The position numbers and the translations under genes are program-made. The notes under the pieces were generated by a model. It was not told the origin of the DNA and made no database searches. It worked only from the letters and a program-made list of their open reading frames with translations. From Hybos culiciformis (Eukaryota; Arthropoda; Insecta; Diptera; Hybotidae), in contig CAXFZM010000042.1 in NCBI GenBank assembly GCA_964007475.1, forward strand, positions 62,001 through 126,000: 64,000 nucleotides of DNA. The letters are read 5' to 3'. Below, in pieces: positions 46,081 to 57,552 of this stretch. Position 1 is the first letter of the stretch. The number at the start of each line of letters is the position of its first letter.

Positions 46081-47836
46081 GTCACCATCCAAACCTGGAT
46101 TATGGGCAGCATTAACAATGTTGCTATTGTTGCCGATAATTTTTGGAAACCCAATCAAAGTCATGGAAGTGAATCAACAGCCTGGATTGCATTTTGAACA
46201 AATTGGAATAATGAACATAGCCATGTCAAAATGGAAGATGATAATCTTTTATGATATGATACCATTTCGAACCGAGTTAGCTACATTTGTTAATGGGACA
46301 GCCGCACTAAGACAACTATGCGAAAGGTCTCAGCAGAAAACAAATTGCAAAACATTGTCCGAAGAGTTTGATCATGTAAAAATAGAGCTGTCTCGGTACG
46401 CAGAGGTGTTACGACTACGACGAGCAAAAAGAGGAGCTTTGAACATAGTAGGAAATGTTGCAAATTCATTATTTGGAGTATTTGATTCGGAGTATGCAGA
46501 CGAAATGGCGAACATGATCGATCAGGTGCGAGGGACATTTATTGCAATTGTTCAAGAATCAAACATTAATCATTGATTCAACAATCAACATAATGAAGCA
46601 TGACCAAGTTGCAGTACAAAATAAATTTGAGAAACTTGACAGGCACATTGACGAATTGCTGAAGAGAATTCAATTGGCTGAAAATGAAAATTATCAAGTC
46701 AAGATATTTCAACTGTTAATATCTCTCTCAGTACAATTAACACTAATATCGTCAAATTTACGAAGAACTGAAGCCGCACTTTGGGATGTGTTTACGGAGA
46801 CGCACCATGGCAAAATAAGTCCAATACTATTGTCACCAATACAATTTAAACAAGAAATCATCAGTATCAAGGCTCACCTTCCGCTCCACCTCCAGCTACC
46901 AGCAGATCAAAATAACATACTAGAATTTTATAAACTCATGAAGGTGAATGGAAGTCTGACAACGAATTATGCTTTATTTGAAATTAGTCTCCCGTTGGTA
47001 AATCACGGGCACTATGATTTGTTTAAAATAACACCAATTCCAGTGCTGGTCAACAACACATTCATTGCGATCAAAAGTACAGTGTCCATGATTGCCATTA
47101 ATTCGCATCGAAGCAAATATCTAGTGATCAACGACCAGGAATTGCAATCGTGTAGAATTATACTCAGTCAAACATTCTTGTGTATTAACCAGCATCCAAT
47201 ATACGACAAGGCTTCGGTATATCACCAGTGTGAAATCGGTCTACTCAATAATGAAACAAAACCACATTGCAATTTGGAAGAGATTCACAAGGAAACCATT
47301 TGGACCCAGCTAAATGATCAGAACAGATCGATATATTCAGTACGATCACCAACAAACCTAACAACAGTATGTGGAACTCAAGTTGGTCAAATAGAGTTAC
47401 GAAATTAAGGAATTATCACTATGGAACCTAAATGCTCGATTCACCATGCTGTTTTAACCATTCAAGGACAGCAAGTGGTATCAAGTTCTGCACAGTTGTC
47501 GTACATCAGCATGGGGCCATTGACCATGATAGCAAGGCCAAATCAATTGGAGGTCACGATGAGAAGAAAAGAACTGGAAAAATATTCACCGCGACTAAAG
47601 GAGCTAACTGAATCACAAGAAAAGCAAGAACAACAGCTATCTGGAGCTACCTAATAAACTGCGAGTACACAATCAACTTCATTACGTAGTGGGTTATTCA
47701 TCTCTCATCTTGACGATTGCAATCATTGGTTACATTATTTGGCACAGCATCCACAGCAAGGTCGAATCCACCGCAGTCACAGATAAACCTAGCATCATAC
47801 CCAGACGACAACAATTCGACGTCCAGGTTAAATAGC
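46081..47836 (+). pseudogene. env: Envelope gene, insect F-type, frameshifted
   Basis: A membrane fusion glycoprotein related to the baculovirus F/errantivirus Env group. A hydrophobic signal-like segment (LWAALTMLLLLPIIFG) follows Pol directly. A furin-like site (RRAKR) near 46425 precedes a glycine-rich fusion-peptide-like start (GALNIVGNVANSLFGVF). The ectodomain continues in other frames (46542-47408, 47421-47654) with paired Cys residues and N-glycosylation sites. A transmembrane segment (LTIAIIGYIIW) and short basic tail end at 47836. At least three frameshifts or stops (about 46550, 47406, 47652) break the gene. I give no repaired sequence. In living relatives it would act at the cell surface. 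Confidence 0.85.
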
Positions 47837-47851
47837 GGTTGAGTTAGTACT

Positions 47852-47866
47852 CAACGGGGGCCAGAA
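47852..47866 (+). promoter_or_regulatory. BEL polypurine tract
   Basis: CAACGGGGGCCAGAA, next to the TGTT start of the LTR at 47867. The purine run is interrupted by CC. Confidence 0.6.
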
Positions 47867-47928
47867 TGTTCACAAACATCATTATGATTTTGAAGAAAAA
47901 AAGAAACAAAAAAAAAAACATTGAACAC

Positions 47929-47976
47929 CAATAATTATGTTGATAAAGCATTACACTTTATCAACCCAATTATTTA
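47929..47976 (+). repeat. Long hairpin in the LTR 5' part
   Basis: AATAATTATGTTGATAAAG and CTTTATCAACCCAATTATT pair around the loop CATTACA, with two mismatched bases. It differs in loop from the downstream array. Confidence 0.75.
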
Positions 47977-48255
47977 TGTGTAATTTAATATGCCTGTAAA
48001 TATTTTGTTATGTTAAGAATGACTTTATACGTTAAGAACGAATTTATATGTTAAGAATGAATTATACGGAATTTGAATATGTAGCAATTTTGGTAAAATA
48101 ATAATTTTATTTTGTAAGTAAATTCCAAATAAAAAATATTATAATACAAATGCTGACTAGGGACTAAAATACTATAAAAATGCATGAATTCGAATAATAA
48201 AGTCTTTATAATTTTAGAAACAGATTAAAGTGTTTGTTCTTTTATTGTGATCCCC

Positions 48256-48674
48256 TTATTATTAAGGTTCCAAGTGCCCTAATAATAAATTCAGTAGAAG
48301 TTGTTGAGGTTTCAAGTGCCTTAATAATTTCATAAAACAAAGGAAGTTGTTGAGGTTTCAAGTGCCTTAATCATTTCATAAAACAGCGGAAGTTGTTGAG
48401 GTTTCAAGTGCCTTAATAATTTCATAATAGATTGGATTCCAGTCCAAGTGCTGGAATAGCAATCAGGTAAATATAGTAGAGTGGGTCTTTTAGTTCAAGT
48501 ACTAAAACACTCTGCAATATTACCTTCAGTAAGAATTAATACATTGAATATTCTAGTCCAAGTACTAGGGTATTTTATCTCTCAATTTTAGCTCCAGGAC
48601 AGCAGTTCACGGTTGTTTAGTTCAAGTGCTAAACAACCCCAGCAAAATCCGGATTTAGTTCACGCACTAAATTC
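48256..48674 (+). other. Array of nine hairpins with a shared loop in the BEL LTR
   Basis: Hairpins at 48256-48288, 48299-48329, 48345-48375, 48391-48421, 48430-48464, 48478-48513, 48546-48575, 48611-48638 and 48651-48674. Loops read TTCCAAGTG, TTTCAAGTG (three times), TCCAAGTG, TTCAAGTA, TCCAAGTA, TTCAAGTG and TTCACGCA. Stems differ in sequence but still pair: for example GGTTGTTTAG with CTAAACAACC, ATTCCAG with CTGGAAT, and GAATATTCTAG with CTAGGGTATTT using G-U pairs. They lie after the TATA-like and AATAAA signals, so they would be in the leader of the element RNA. Confidence 0.85.
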
Positions 48675-48700
48675 ACCATCAGTTTCGGTATATTCATACA

Positions 48701-50018
48701 ATAATATTTAAAAAAGTTTTTATACAATTAATTTTATAAATTTGCATTTCTAAACTCTTATAAAATATTAAAAGAAAGTTGTTTTATTATTTTCTAAAAA
48801 CATTTCCATGTCTTCCCAGAAACTATCGCTCATTTTAGTCGTCCCAGAAACTCTCGTTCGTCCCAGTCGTCCCAGAAACTCTCGTTAATTTTATCTGCTT
48901 CTATTTCCCCCTTTTCATCTATTTCATCTTGAAAATGACTGTCAGCAGATAGGAGATCTTGCGTTGTGATAACTTGCGCGCAATTCCAGGAATCTGAATT
49001 GATTTTGTTGTGGTTTGAAAAATCAAAAAGATGATAATCATTTAAAAAAGATGAAAATCATTTAAAAGATGTTCATCCGAAACCTGGTGGTTTGAAAAAT
49101 CAAAAAGATGATCATTATCATCATTTAAAAGATGTTCATCCGATACCTGAACAAAGTAATCATCATTATCATCATTAAGCAGCTCGGTCCAGTACTTTGA
49201 ATCAGCTGGTCTAATTAATAAGTTTTCTTGAAATAAAAAAATATTTATTATTTAATATTTATTTTGTTGAAGTAAAAGAAATTGACAAAAAAATCACATT
49301 AAAGATAAAATAATAAAAAATTAAAACTTACCAACAATCTGGATCCGGTTTTCTATCGAACACACATTTTTTAGGTACATTCGTAGAGTTTTGCTGCTTG
49401 CAAAAAATTTACCACATTTATGGCATAATTGTCGCGATTTTCCAATTGAAGACAATTTTAAGATATTTAAAAAAAAAAGTTACTGCTTTCGAATATTAAA
49501 TTCAAATAAAAATTTTCATAAACTAATGATAGCAAGAAGACTCTGATTTGTAGTTTAAAAAAATGCATTTTTGCATTTTTGAATTAAAATCGCTAACTAT
49601 TTGAAATTTATGGAAAACGAAAAAATTTAAATATGATCCTAACTTGCTATTCTTGATCAATAAAAAAAAAATTATACCTACTTTTTATTAAACACTTTTT
49701 TCAAATTAATTTCATAATAATAAACTCAAACTTTCCCGAAAATTGCAATTTTGCAATAAATACTTTTAAATATTATATTTCATTTTAAATATTTTTAACT
49801 TTCATATTCTCACTCCGGAGTGAGGCAGAAAAATTTTTTCATATTTTGTATAATAAAAGTTCAAACTCGATCGAAATTCGATCCGGAGTGAGCCAGAAAT
49901 TTTTTTTCATATTTTATATAATAAAAGTTCATTCACCCTTAATAATTTATATAGTAAAACTTATTCCGGAGTGAATTTTCACTCCGGAGTGAGCCAGAAC
50001 ATACATATCTGTACTACT
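48701..50018. repeat. Polinton right terminal inverted repeat
   Basis: Reverse complement of 15767-17069, ending CATATCTGTACTACT. It contains the second copy of the zinc-finger-like gene and the CACTCCGGAGTG palindromes. The copies differ by scattered substitutions and an indel in the internal coding repeat. Confidence 0.9.
48830..49455 (-). pseudogene. Second copy of the TIR zinc-finger-like gene, start codon changed
   Basis: Same exon-intron layout as 16327-16939 in mirror image, with the donor at about 49331 (GTAAGT) and the acceptor near 49225. The position matching the ATG is TTG here (49453-49455). In the internal acidic repeat (about 49040-49075) this copy has inserted and changed bases. 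Cys residues of the finger are kept. If translated at all, it would need another start. Confidence 0.7.
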
Positions 50019-51512
50019 CACTAGACTTGGCTTACTTTCCTAAGTTATGGAAACATACTTTTATTATTCCACTTCACAAAAGTAAATCAAAATCATCTGT
50101 GGAAAATTATAGATAGACCTGTTGCTAAATTATCAGCTTTTTCTTAAGTTATTTGAAGCTATCCTAACTGATAGAATGGTATTGTATTTGTCCGATGTGA
50201 TTTCCCCTTGTCAACATGGTTTTGTTAAAAAGCGTTCAATTGTTACTAATTTATCGAAATTTGTTGTGTATGTCTCAAATTGTTTTTCTAATAGTTATCA
50301 GGTAGATTGTGTGTTTACTGATTTTAGTAAGGCATTCGATAAGCTTGTTCATAGTACATATATTACTTTCAAATTAATTTAAATTGGGATTTAGTGTAGA
50401 TTTTGTGAAGTGGATTGGATCATATTTAATGGAAGTAAATACTGTATTGCTCTTCGAAATTTTTTTTCTGAATATTTTTCTGTTTATTCAGGCGTCCCTC
50501 GCCATCTGGTCCAATTTTGTGCGTACTTTTGTTAACGACTTACCTACTGTGATTAAATATTTTAAAATATCCCTTCATGCTGATACAAAGTTGTTTAAAG
50601 TTTAAGTTGTTTTTCCGATTTGTATCAATGTGTTCAGTTTTAATCTGACTTGAAATCTTTTTGTAATTGGTTTACGAAAAATCGTCCTTTTTTGAATGTG
50701 AATAAATGTTGTGTCATGAATTTTTCAACAAAGAATTCGGATATAATTTTTGATTATAAATTTAATGATATTTCTTTGAGAAATGTCACACATCATTCGG
50801 ATTTAGGGGTGACTCTTGATAAAAAATTATTGTTTAATGATCACATAAGTGTAATCATAAGTAAATCTTTGGCCCTTTTAGGTTTTTTGCGCCGAGAGTC
50901 AAGTGAGTTTCAAGTCAAGTGAATTTCATTAAGTTGTTGTATTGTTCTTTTGTTAGGCCTGTATTGGAATATGTTTGTGGGGTGTGGTATAAAGTTCATG
51001 TAAGTAGATTAGAATCAGTTCAAAAAAGATTTCGACGCATACTATTTCGTAATCTACCTTAGCACGATCGCTTACATTTACCTCCTTAATCTGAGAGACT
51101 AAACTTGATAAATCTCCCTTCTATTGAAAATCGTCGTAGTTTTTGTTACTTGGTTTTGTATCATTTTAAAAAAGGTTGATTCAGTTTTTTTGTTGAATCA
51201 TATACATTTTAATGTTTCTAATAACAATTCATTAAGAAATGTCAGTCCAATAATAGTACCGTATCGTAGAACAAATTATATGTATTTCTTAAATTTCAAT
51301 GTTGAATGCAGATTATATAATCAGTTTTGTCAAATTGAAAATCTCCATAACTTAAATTCTGTTGCTCTTAAAATTTCTTTTTTAATAATATTTAAAACTA
51401 ATAAAAAAAAAATATATAACATATATTTGTACATATTTAATGAAAATTATAGTAGAGTAAGAAATGCTTGTAATTAAGCCATGTGAAATAAAGAAATAAA
51501 TAAATAAATCAT
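50019..51512 (+). pseudogene. LINE reverse-transcriptase ORF, 3' part and tail
   Basis: This continues the element broken at 15766. It has YFPKLWKHTFIIPLHKSKSK (50035-50095), a degraded NYRPVAKLS, then ISPCQHGFVKKRSIVTNL and CVFTDFSKAFDKL (catalytic Asp of motif A, about 50320). The catalytic FADD-type motif reads LHADTKLF (about 50575) and looks disabled. NWFTKNRPFLNVNKC and the later RPVLEYVCGVWY (about 50955) complete the polymerase. Several frameshifts are present. It ends in a TAAA-rich tail (AAATAAAGAAATAAATAAAT) near 51490-51510, as in Jockey/CR1-like elements. Confidence 0.85.
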
Positions 51513-52805
51513 TTAATAAATAAATGATTTTTCATTAGTAAATATTACTTAATTTTATCTATTATATAATTTGAAAAAACATTTTTTTTTTCAAATTTAC
51601 AATCGCATACTATGCGCTTAGTAGATAAATTTAGGCGAATTACTAAGTGGAAATATCAAAGGGTAAAAACGAAAAAAGCAAAAAAAAGATAAAATTATTT
51701 GATGATCAAATAAAATAAAATAAAATATATTTTTTTTATCCCTTATTTCTAGCAAATGATTGCAATTATTGGATTAGTATGAGAGTTTCATGGAATTGAA
51801 CATAAAAAAAATGTACGATGAATCTAAGTTAAAATTTCTTCTTTTTTTTTAAACTTTGATTATAATAAAACACACATTTTTTTAATTCTCACAATGACGT
51901 TTATCCCCTAAAGACGGTTATAATATATATAATTTGTAGGGGATGACTATCGTCATCTACTAATAATAGTCTTCTTTGGCTTTGATGAAAAAAAAGACAA
52001 TTGATTTTTAATATAATAGAGCCTTTTAATTTAATTTTCTTCTTTGTGTGATTGAAAACAAAGCATAGAATTTTATTTATTAAAATTTATAGAAGTTTAT
52101 CTTAGTACCACCAAGGACCAATAATTTTAATGTTCACAGGACGGATGCCAAGATTATTCTGATTTTAATTTGAAAAATGTTCTATATTTATACTCTCAGA
52201 GTTTTGTGGTTTTATCGGCTACGTGACGAATGTCATAACCGCGAAACTTTTTTGTCATAACCGCGAAATAAAAAATAAAAATAACCGGGAAAAATGTCTT
52301 ATTTTTTTTTTGTCATAACCGCGAAAAAATATGGCAAAAAATTGAAAAAATTTCGTTTCGCGGTTATAACAAAAATTTTAGTTTTTTAGTTAAAAGAGCA
52401 ATACACTGCATAAAAACATAAAAATTAACAAATCATTTTACTTAATTAATTTAAATTTTAGCTCATAAATACATTTACATAGTTTATACATTTACCATAG
52501 TTTAGAAAAAAAAAAACTTTAAACAAATACATAAAAATGAACAAATCATTTTACTTTATAAAACCCAAAACCAATGTGGTAATAGAAAAGAAAAAAAAAA
52601 AAATAAAAATAAAAAAAATATATAAAGCTTTACAAATAACAAGGTAGCAGTTAGTCGAACTGACGACTTAAGATCGCAAAACTATACAATCTTTTTTTTA
52701 TGCAATCTTTACTAAAATTAAAGTCAAAGTCAGCACAAGATTCATTTACCTCTCTGAGCATTCTAGAAACTGGTTATTCCTCCCGTAGTTTGTGCGATGG
52801 TGTTT
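51513..52805. other. AT-rich spacer with a small inverted/direct repeat
   Basis: No gene recognised. At 52227-52372 the motif GTCATAACCGCGAAA occurs three times directly, and once inverted as TTTCGCGGTTATAAC. A pair TTTAGACAAAT- and ACAAATCATTTTACTT-like copies lies at 52420-52560. Confidence 0.6.
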
Positions 52806-54519
52806 AACTCAAAAAAGCTCAGCTGACCTCAAACAGCGACCAACACAGCGAAAACTAATCAAAGCTAACAAATTAGACGAGCGAATATTATCTTGAATAA
52901 GTTGATGAACAAAGGCAATATCCGCTACCCTCCTTCGCTTCTCTAAAGTTTCTAGCTCCAATCCAGAAAGACGCTCAAGATACGGAATACTCCCCAAAAC
53001 CTCACCTGAGGTTTGACTGATGCCACTGAATGCGAATCTTGAGAATCTTCTCTGCACTGCTTCTATTCTGGATATGTCAACGAAATAATGGGGCGACCAA
53101 ACCTGGCTCGAATATTCCAAAATGGGTCTAACCAAACTTTTGAATAAGGATTTTGTAACTTGGGAAGATTTGAACCCTTTTGACCATCTAATAATAAATC
53201 CAAGCTTTGAGTTAGCCCTACTGACCATTTGGTTAATGTGGTACTGAAAGTTAAGGTATGCATTGCAATTAATAGCTAGATACTTAGCGACGGGAACTCT
53301 AGAAATCATGATTCTATCCATCGAATATTCGAGATTAAGGTGATTCAATTTACCAGAAAACGTTATAAACTGACACTTATTAGCATATAGTTTAAGGTTA
53401 TTCTTAGTGCACCAGATAGAAAAGCTATTTATATCGTTCTGCAACAACAGACAATCATTGAAGCAATCTATTGATCTATATATTTTCATATTGTCAGCGA
53501 AAGCACTGATATTGCTATTAATAACAGTTTTCTCCACATCATTGATGGTTATAATAAATAAAAGTAGACCCAGGTGACTACCTTGTAGCACACCCGAAGT
53601 AGCTTTAAATGAGGTAGAAATCTGTGATCTAAACTATACGAAGTAGCTCCTGTTTTTTAAATTAGAAGAAATTCAGAGATTAAATTTTAGAGTGAAACCC
53701 AGTATAGGTTCAGTTTGAATAAGATCAGGTCATGAGACAATATATCGAACGCCTCACTAAATGCTGTGTTGACGAAATCTGTTTGGCGCCCGTTCTCCAT
53801 TGCATCCATGGACCAAACTAGTGGTAGTGGACCTTCCTTGGACGAAGCCATATTGAAATTCTGATAAAATTGATCTAAAGTGGAAACATAAATTATTAAA
53901 TACAATTTTTTTAAATAACTTGGGTAATGCAGAAAGCTTAGCTATGGGTCTATAATTATTTATTTCAGCCTTATCTCCACTTTTATGAATAGATTTTATA
54001 AAGGATGATTTCCAAAAATCTGGAAAATGTGCAGAATTTAAAGATCTTTTAAATATAATAGGAATTAGGTAGAAGGCCATCAGGCCCAGGTGAGCAATCA
54101 TTCCTTAGGGCTTTTATAGTCTCCATAACTTCTTCTTCAGTAATTAAGAACGATGAAAATGTAGTTTTAGGGTAAGGTTTAAAATTATTAAAATAGTCTA
54201 CTTCAGGGTGGAAAACTGATGTAGCAGAGTAAGTTTTAGAGCAAAAATGGGCAAAGTTATTAGCTATCACTACAGGATCACGAAAAGAAACATCATCATA
54301 CTTCAATGACAAAGGATAACCGTCACATGTTTTTTTAAAATTAATAAAATCCCAAAATTTTTTAGGGTTTACAATTAGATCACTACTCATTGAACTAATG
54401 TAATTCTTATAAGAGTTCTCTAATTTGACCTTATAGTATTGTATAGTAGTGTAGTATTCTAGATTTGACTGCTCATAAAAAATCACCACAATTTTTATAA
54501 CAAACATTTTTCTAATCAA
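52806..54519 (-). pseudogene. Second LINE, reverse-transcriptase ORF, degraded
   Basis: Reading leftward: NPKKFWDFINFKK and IKALRNDCSPGPDGLLPNSY (54400-54060), then SFIKSIHKSGDKAEINNYRP and LSEFQYGFVQGRSTTTSL (54010-53810), a motif A remnant (FVNTAFSEAFDILSHD), then LQGSHLGLLLFIITINDV and SAFADNMKIYRS (53590-53480), where FADD reads FADN. The thumb has WCTKNNLKLYANKCQ and RPILEYSSQVWSP. The C-terminal 260 residues (53591-52809) are open, while the upstream part is broken by at least three frameshifts and a deletion near 53650-53690. The Asp-to-Asn change and breaks mean it is inactive. It is related to, but distinct from, the LINE at 50019. Confidence 0.9.
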
Positions 54520-55514
54520 TGAATTAAAACTGGATTTATATTAAAAATTGTTTGTGGAATTATTACTAAGTATGGGGAAGAAATATTGGAAAATATTAAC
54601 ATACTATAACAAGGAACTATAGTAGTTAATAAGAATAGACACAGAAGATATATTTTTAATTTTTAATAATGAATTTATTAAAATTATTCTATTTATATCT
54701 TTTTTAAACTGTCATACTAATACAAAATTTATCAAAAAAAAAAAAATCTTCAGGCTATTGCACTATCAAGTTTAAGTCAATAACTAATAATGAAAAACCA
54801 AAAATGCATATTTCTTTCTGTAGAAATAATTTCCGTACGAATAATTAAGACAAGTTTTCGATTTTTTCGACCTTATATTTTTCACTGAAATCTATGTTTA
54901 ATTTACTTAAAAATAAAATTTTAAGGTCTTTTTTTTAATGACATTTCTTAATAATTTTATATAATTTTTGTACCTGTATATTGAAAGGAATAAAAAAAAA
55001 TCCTAAATTCTAATTTAGAAATCTAGAACAGAATACTGTCTGCAAAATAATTTCTTATAAGAAAACAAAATTTATTTTCAATAATTTTTTTTTATTGTTT
55101 TCTCAAAATAAATATTTTTATATAAAAAAAATTTCTTTTATATAATTGTGACTAATTAATTTTTGTGGTAAATTTTTTTTTTGTAGAGAGAAGCAAAATA
55201 ATAAATACTGATTTCTTTGTTTTTTTTGTTTTTTATTCCAACCGCATTTTATATTCAAGCGCATCTACAATTTTGTTAATTAATCTTTTTCTAATTTCTT
55301 TTATTCAAGAAAAAGGAATCAAAATAAATAAATAAGACAAAAGAAATGAAATAAAATAAAAATATATTGTTGTGCGAAGAGACGGATAATTAAAAGACGT
55401 CTCTTCATTTTGACTTATCATTTATTTCTGTCTTATCTTAATTTACAGCCTTATATTTATATCCTAAGCTCACAATAGCTGAATATTTAGGACTCAGGCA
55501 CTAAGCGTGAGTTT
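54520..55514. other. AT-rich spacer, no gene seen
   Basis: Only AT-rich sequence with poly-A and poly-T runs. A short inverted pair GAGACG...CGTCTC occurs near 55380-55405. Confidence 0.55.
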
Positions 55515-55900
55515 TTCAATATCGGAAGCACACTAATAGAATTTAATATTTATTAGACTTAGAAATAAAACCTTATTAAATAAGGCAAGATATTGAAATG
55601 CTCTGAAATACATAGGTTCATTTTAATTATTTTGAAGTTAATTTAGGTACATTTAATGTTAATTATTGATCCGAATATTTTTTACTTTACAAAAAGAAAT
55701 TTAATTTGAATTATTTGAATATTTAAAAATTATATCACCAAAAAAAATCAAATTAGTATACTTTTCAGCGCAAATAATGAATTTCCTCGTTCATTATTCT
55801 TAGTCTTATACATAATTCCCTTTCCTAATGTTTTTAGACGGTAAATTTAGTGTCTCGGATATTAAAGGGAATTTAATTCTTATCCCTTTCACGTTATTGA

Positions 55901-56302
55901 CAGATCCCGTTCCCAAACTGAGACTATTTTAAATCGTAAAATATACATTTTCTGCTAAAGAAAATTCCTTTTTTTCAGAAATTGAAATAGGCTTGACATT
56001 TAATCTGTATCATCTGCAAACGTCTGCTTAAATTTTCAATTTTTTGTTTTTTTTTTTAAAATGAGGTGCACTAAAAAGTACACCTATAAACTGAGTTTGT
56101 TATGGGAAATTTAAAATTTCCCTTTGCAGATTTTTAAAATATAAAATATCATTTCGGAACGATTTTTACGTCAAAAAATCCTGATTTGTAAAATAATTGT
56201 AAAATAACAGCTGTAAAATCGTGTCGTTCCAAAACTAGAAATTCTAGAAATTAAAAAAATTTTTCAGTTTCTAAAATAGTCTCAGTTTGGGAACGAGCTC
56301 TG
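55901..56302. mobile_element. 402-bp inverted-repeat element
   Basis: Ends are CAGATCCCGTTCCCAAACTG and, in reverse complement, CAGAGCTCGTTCCCAAACTG, followed by matching AGACTATTTTA. It is absent from copy A, whose sequence runs ATTATTAAGAATGCAT through this point. The target duplication is unclear (2-3 bp at most). No coding capacity. Confidence 0.82.
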
Positions 56303-56574
56303 AGAATGCATAATTTAAATTCATTATTTGCTTAATTGAAATTTAGTTTAACGCCTGCTAGAAATTTAGCCGTTAATAAAAATTCCATACAAAAAATAAT
56401 GATTTCAAAAATTTTACTATAAGAAGAGAATTTCACTATTGAAAAGCGACATATTTATCAAAATTCTCTTAATCATAATAATGAATTAGAATTTTGCATT
56501 CTTTCTTAATATTAGAAAGCATATAGAAGAAAATATTATGTACATATTGTAAATAAAACGTAATTTAAATTTTA

Positions 56575-57552
56575 GCATTGCGGACAATTCACCGTCAACA
56601 ATTCACCGTAAGACAATTGACCGTAAAGAATTCACCGTATGGACAATTCACCGTATGGACAATTCATCGAATGATCAATTCACCGTATGAACAATTCACC
56701 GTATGGACAATCACAGTATGGACAATTCACCGTATGGACAATTCACCGTATGGACAATTCACCGTATGGACAATTCACCGTATGAATAATTCATCGCAAA
56801 GAAAATTATTTTTATCAATCCGGGCCGCCCGGATTGATAAAAATAATTTTCTTTGCGATGAATTATTCATACGGTGAATTGTCCATACGGTGAAAAATTT
56901 TTTTTCTAAATTAAATTTTAGGTGGATCATTTAGTCAGTACCACGAGGAGGCGATCTACGTTACAGACCACTTTTTTAGTTCATTTAGTTTTTTTTTGTT
57001 TTTTTTTTTTTAATTTTTTTTTGGTTTTTCTTAAATTTTTTTATTTTTTTTTTTTGGTTTTTGTTAAATTTTTTTATTTTATTTTATTTATTTTTTTTTT
57101 TCTGGTTTTTGTTAAATATTTTTTTATGGCACCAGTTTCTACTTGTGCTAAGAGTTGTTCTAAAATTATTTCATTTTTTCCCTCCTCTGACTTAAGAAAA
57201 TCAATGAATCTGCAAATGGAAGGATGATGAATATGAACAAGTTCATTGAAAGCACGATGCCATCCTTCAATATGGTTATTTGTTTTTGGTAATTCATTTC
57301 CAGAATTGAATAAATTCCACTGATCCATACGGTGAATTGTCCATACAGTGAATTGTCCATACGGTGAATTAACCATACGGTTAATTGTCCATACGGTGAA
57401 TTGTCCATACGGTGAATTGTCCATGCGGTGAATTGTCCATACGGTGAATTGTCCATACGATGAATTGATCATACGGTGAATTGTCCATACGATGAATAGT
57501 TTACGGTGAATTGTATTACGGTGAATTGTTTACGATGAATTGTCCAGACACC
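56575..57552. mobile_element. MULE-type fold-back with minisatellite arms
   Basis: Arms consist of many copies of a roughly 15-bp unit (TGGACAATTCACCGTA) in direct order at 56579-56800 and inverted at 57323-57545. A perfect inner palindrome of about 75 bp is centred near 56825. The whole is flanked by a 22-bp direct duplication (56553-56574 and 57553-57574). A Mutator-like transposase fragment lies inside on the minus strand. Confidence 0.82.
57130..57330 (-). pseudogene. MULE transposase C-terminal fragment
   Basis: The frame reads NSGNELPKTNNHIEGWHRAF and HHPSICRFIDFLKSEEGKNE, matching the N-N-x-I-E-G-W-H motif that holds the last catalytic Glu in Mutator-like transposases of animals. Everything upstream is replaced by the minisatellite arm, which also translates in this frame. 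About 65 residues are recognisable. Confidence 0.75.

Larger units (their letters stand above)
40983..48700 (+). mobile_element. BEL/Pao retroelement with env, 5'-truncated
   Basis: This is an insect endogenous retrovirus-like element with gag, pol and env in order and a 3' LTR (47867-48700). The 5' LTR and the start of gag are missing: polymerase B sequence stops at 40982 and gag is already in frame at 40983. This looks like a deletion or recombination after insertion. Codon use is less AT-rich than its surroundings. There are several frameshifts and stops in pol and env, so it is inactive. Confidence 0.92.
47867..48700 (+). repeat. BEL 3' LTR
   Basis: Starts TGTTCACAAACATC and ends about TTCATACA. 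A TATA-like ACTATAAAAATGC is near 48170 and an AATAAA near 48196. The part after these (R/U5-like) holds nine hairpins listed separately. The 3' edge is set by the return of Polinton terminal-repeat sequence at 48701. There is no second LTR to confirm the exact ends. Confidence 0.8.
15767..50018. mobile_element. Polinton/Maverick element, full boundaries, heavily invaded
   Basis: Polintons are large self-replicating DNA transposons that encode a protein-primed DNA polymerase B, a retroviral-like integrase and virion-like proteins. The ends here are AGTAGTATAGATATGTATG on the left and its near-exact reverse complement on the right. They are flanked by a perfect 6-bp target duplication CACTAG (15761-15766 and 50019-50024), the expected length for the group. 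Terminal inverted repeats are about 1.3 kb. Integrase, ATPase, penton-like, pVI-like, major capsid and polymerase B sequences lie between. The span is 34,252 bp, but more than 15 kb comes from later insertions. Stops, frameshifts and insertions affect most core genes, and no adenain-like protease was recognised. Confidence 0.93.

Noticed and set aside
56578..57472. Open frames reading GQFTVWTIHRM repeats
   Set aside because: These are translations of the 15-bp minisatellite. Only the MULE-like segment near 57130-57330 has protein-family features.
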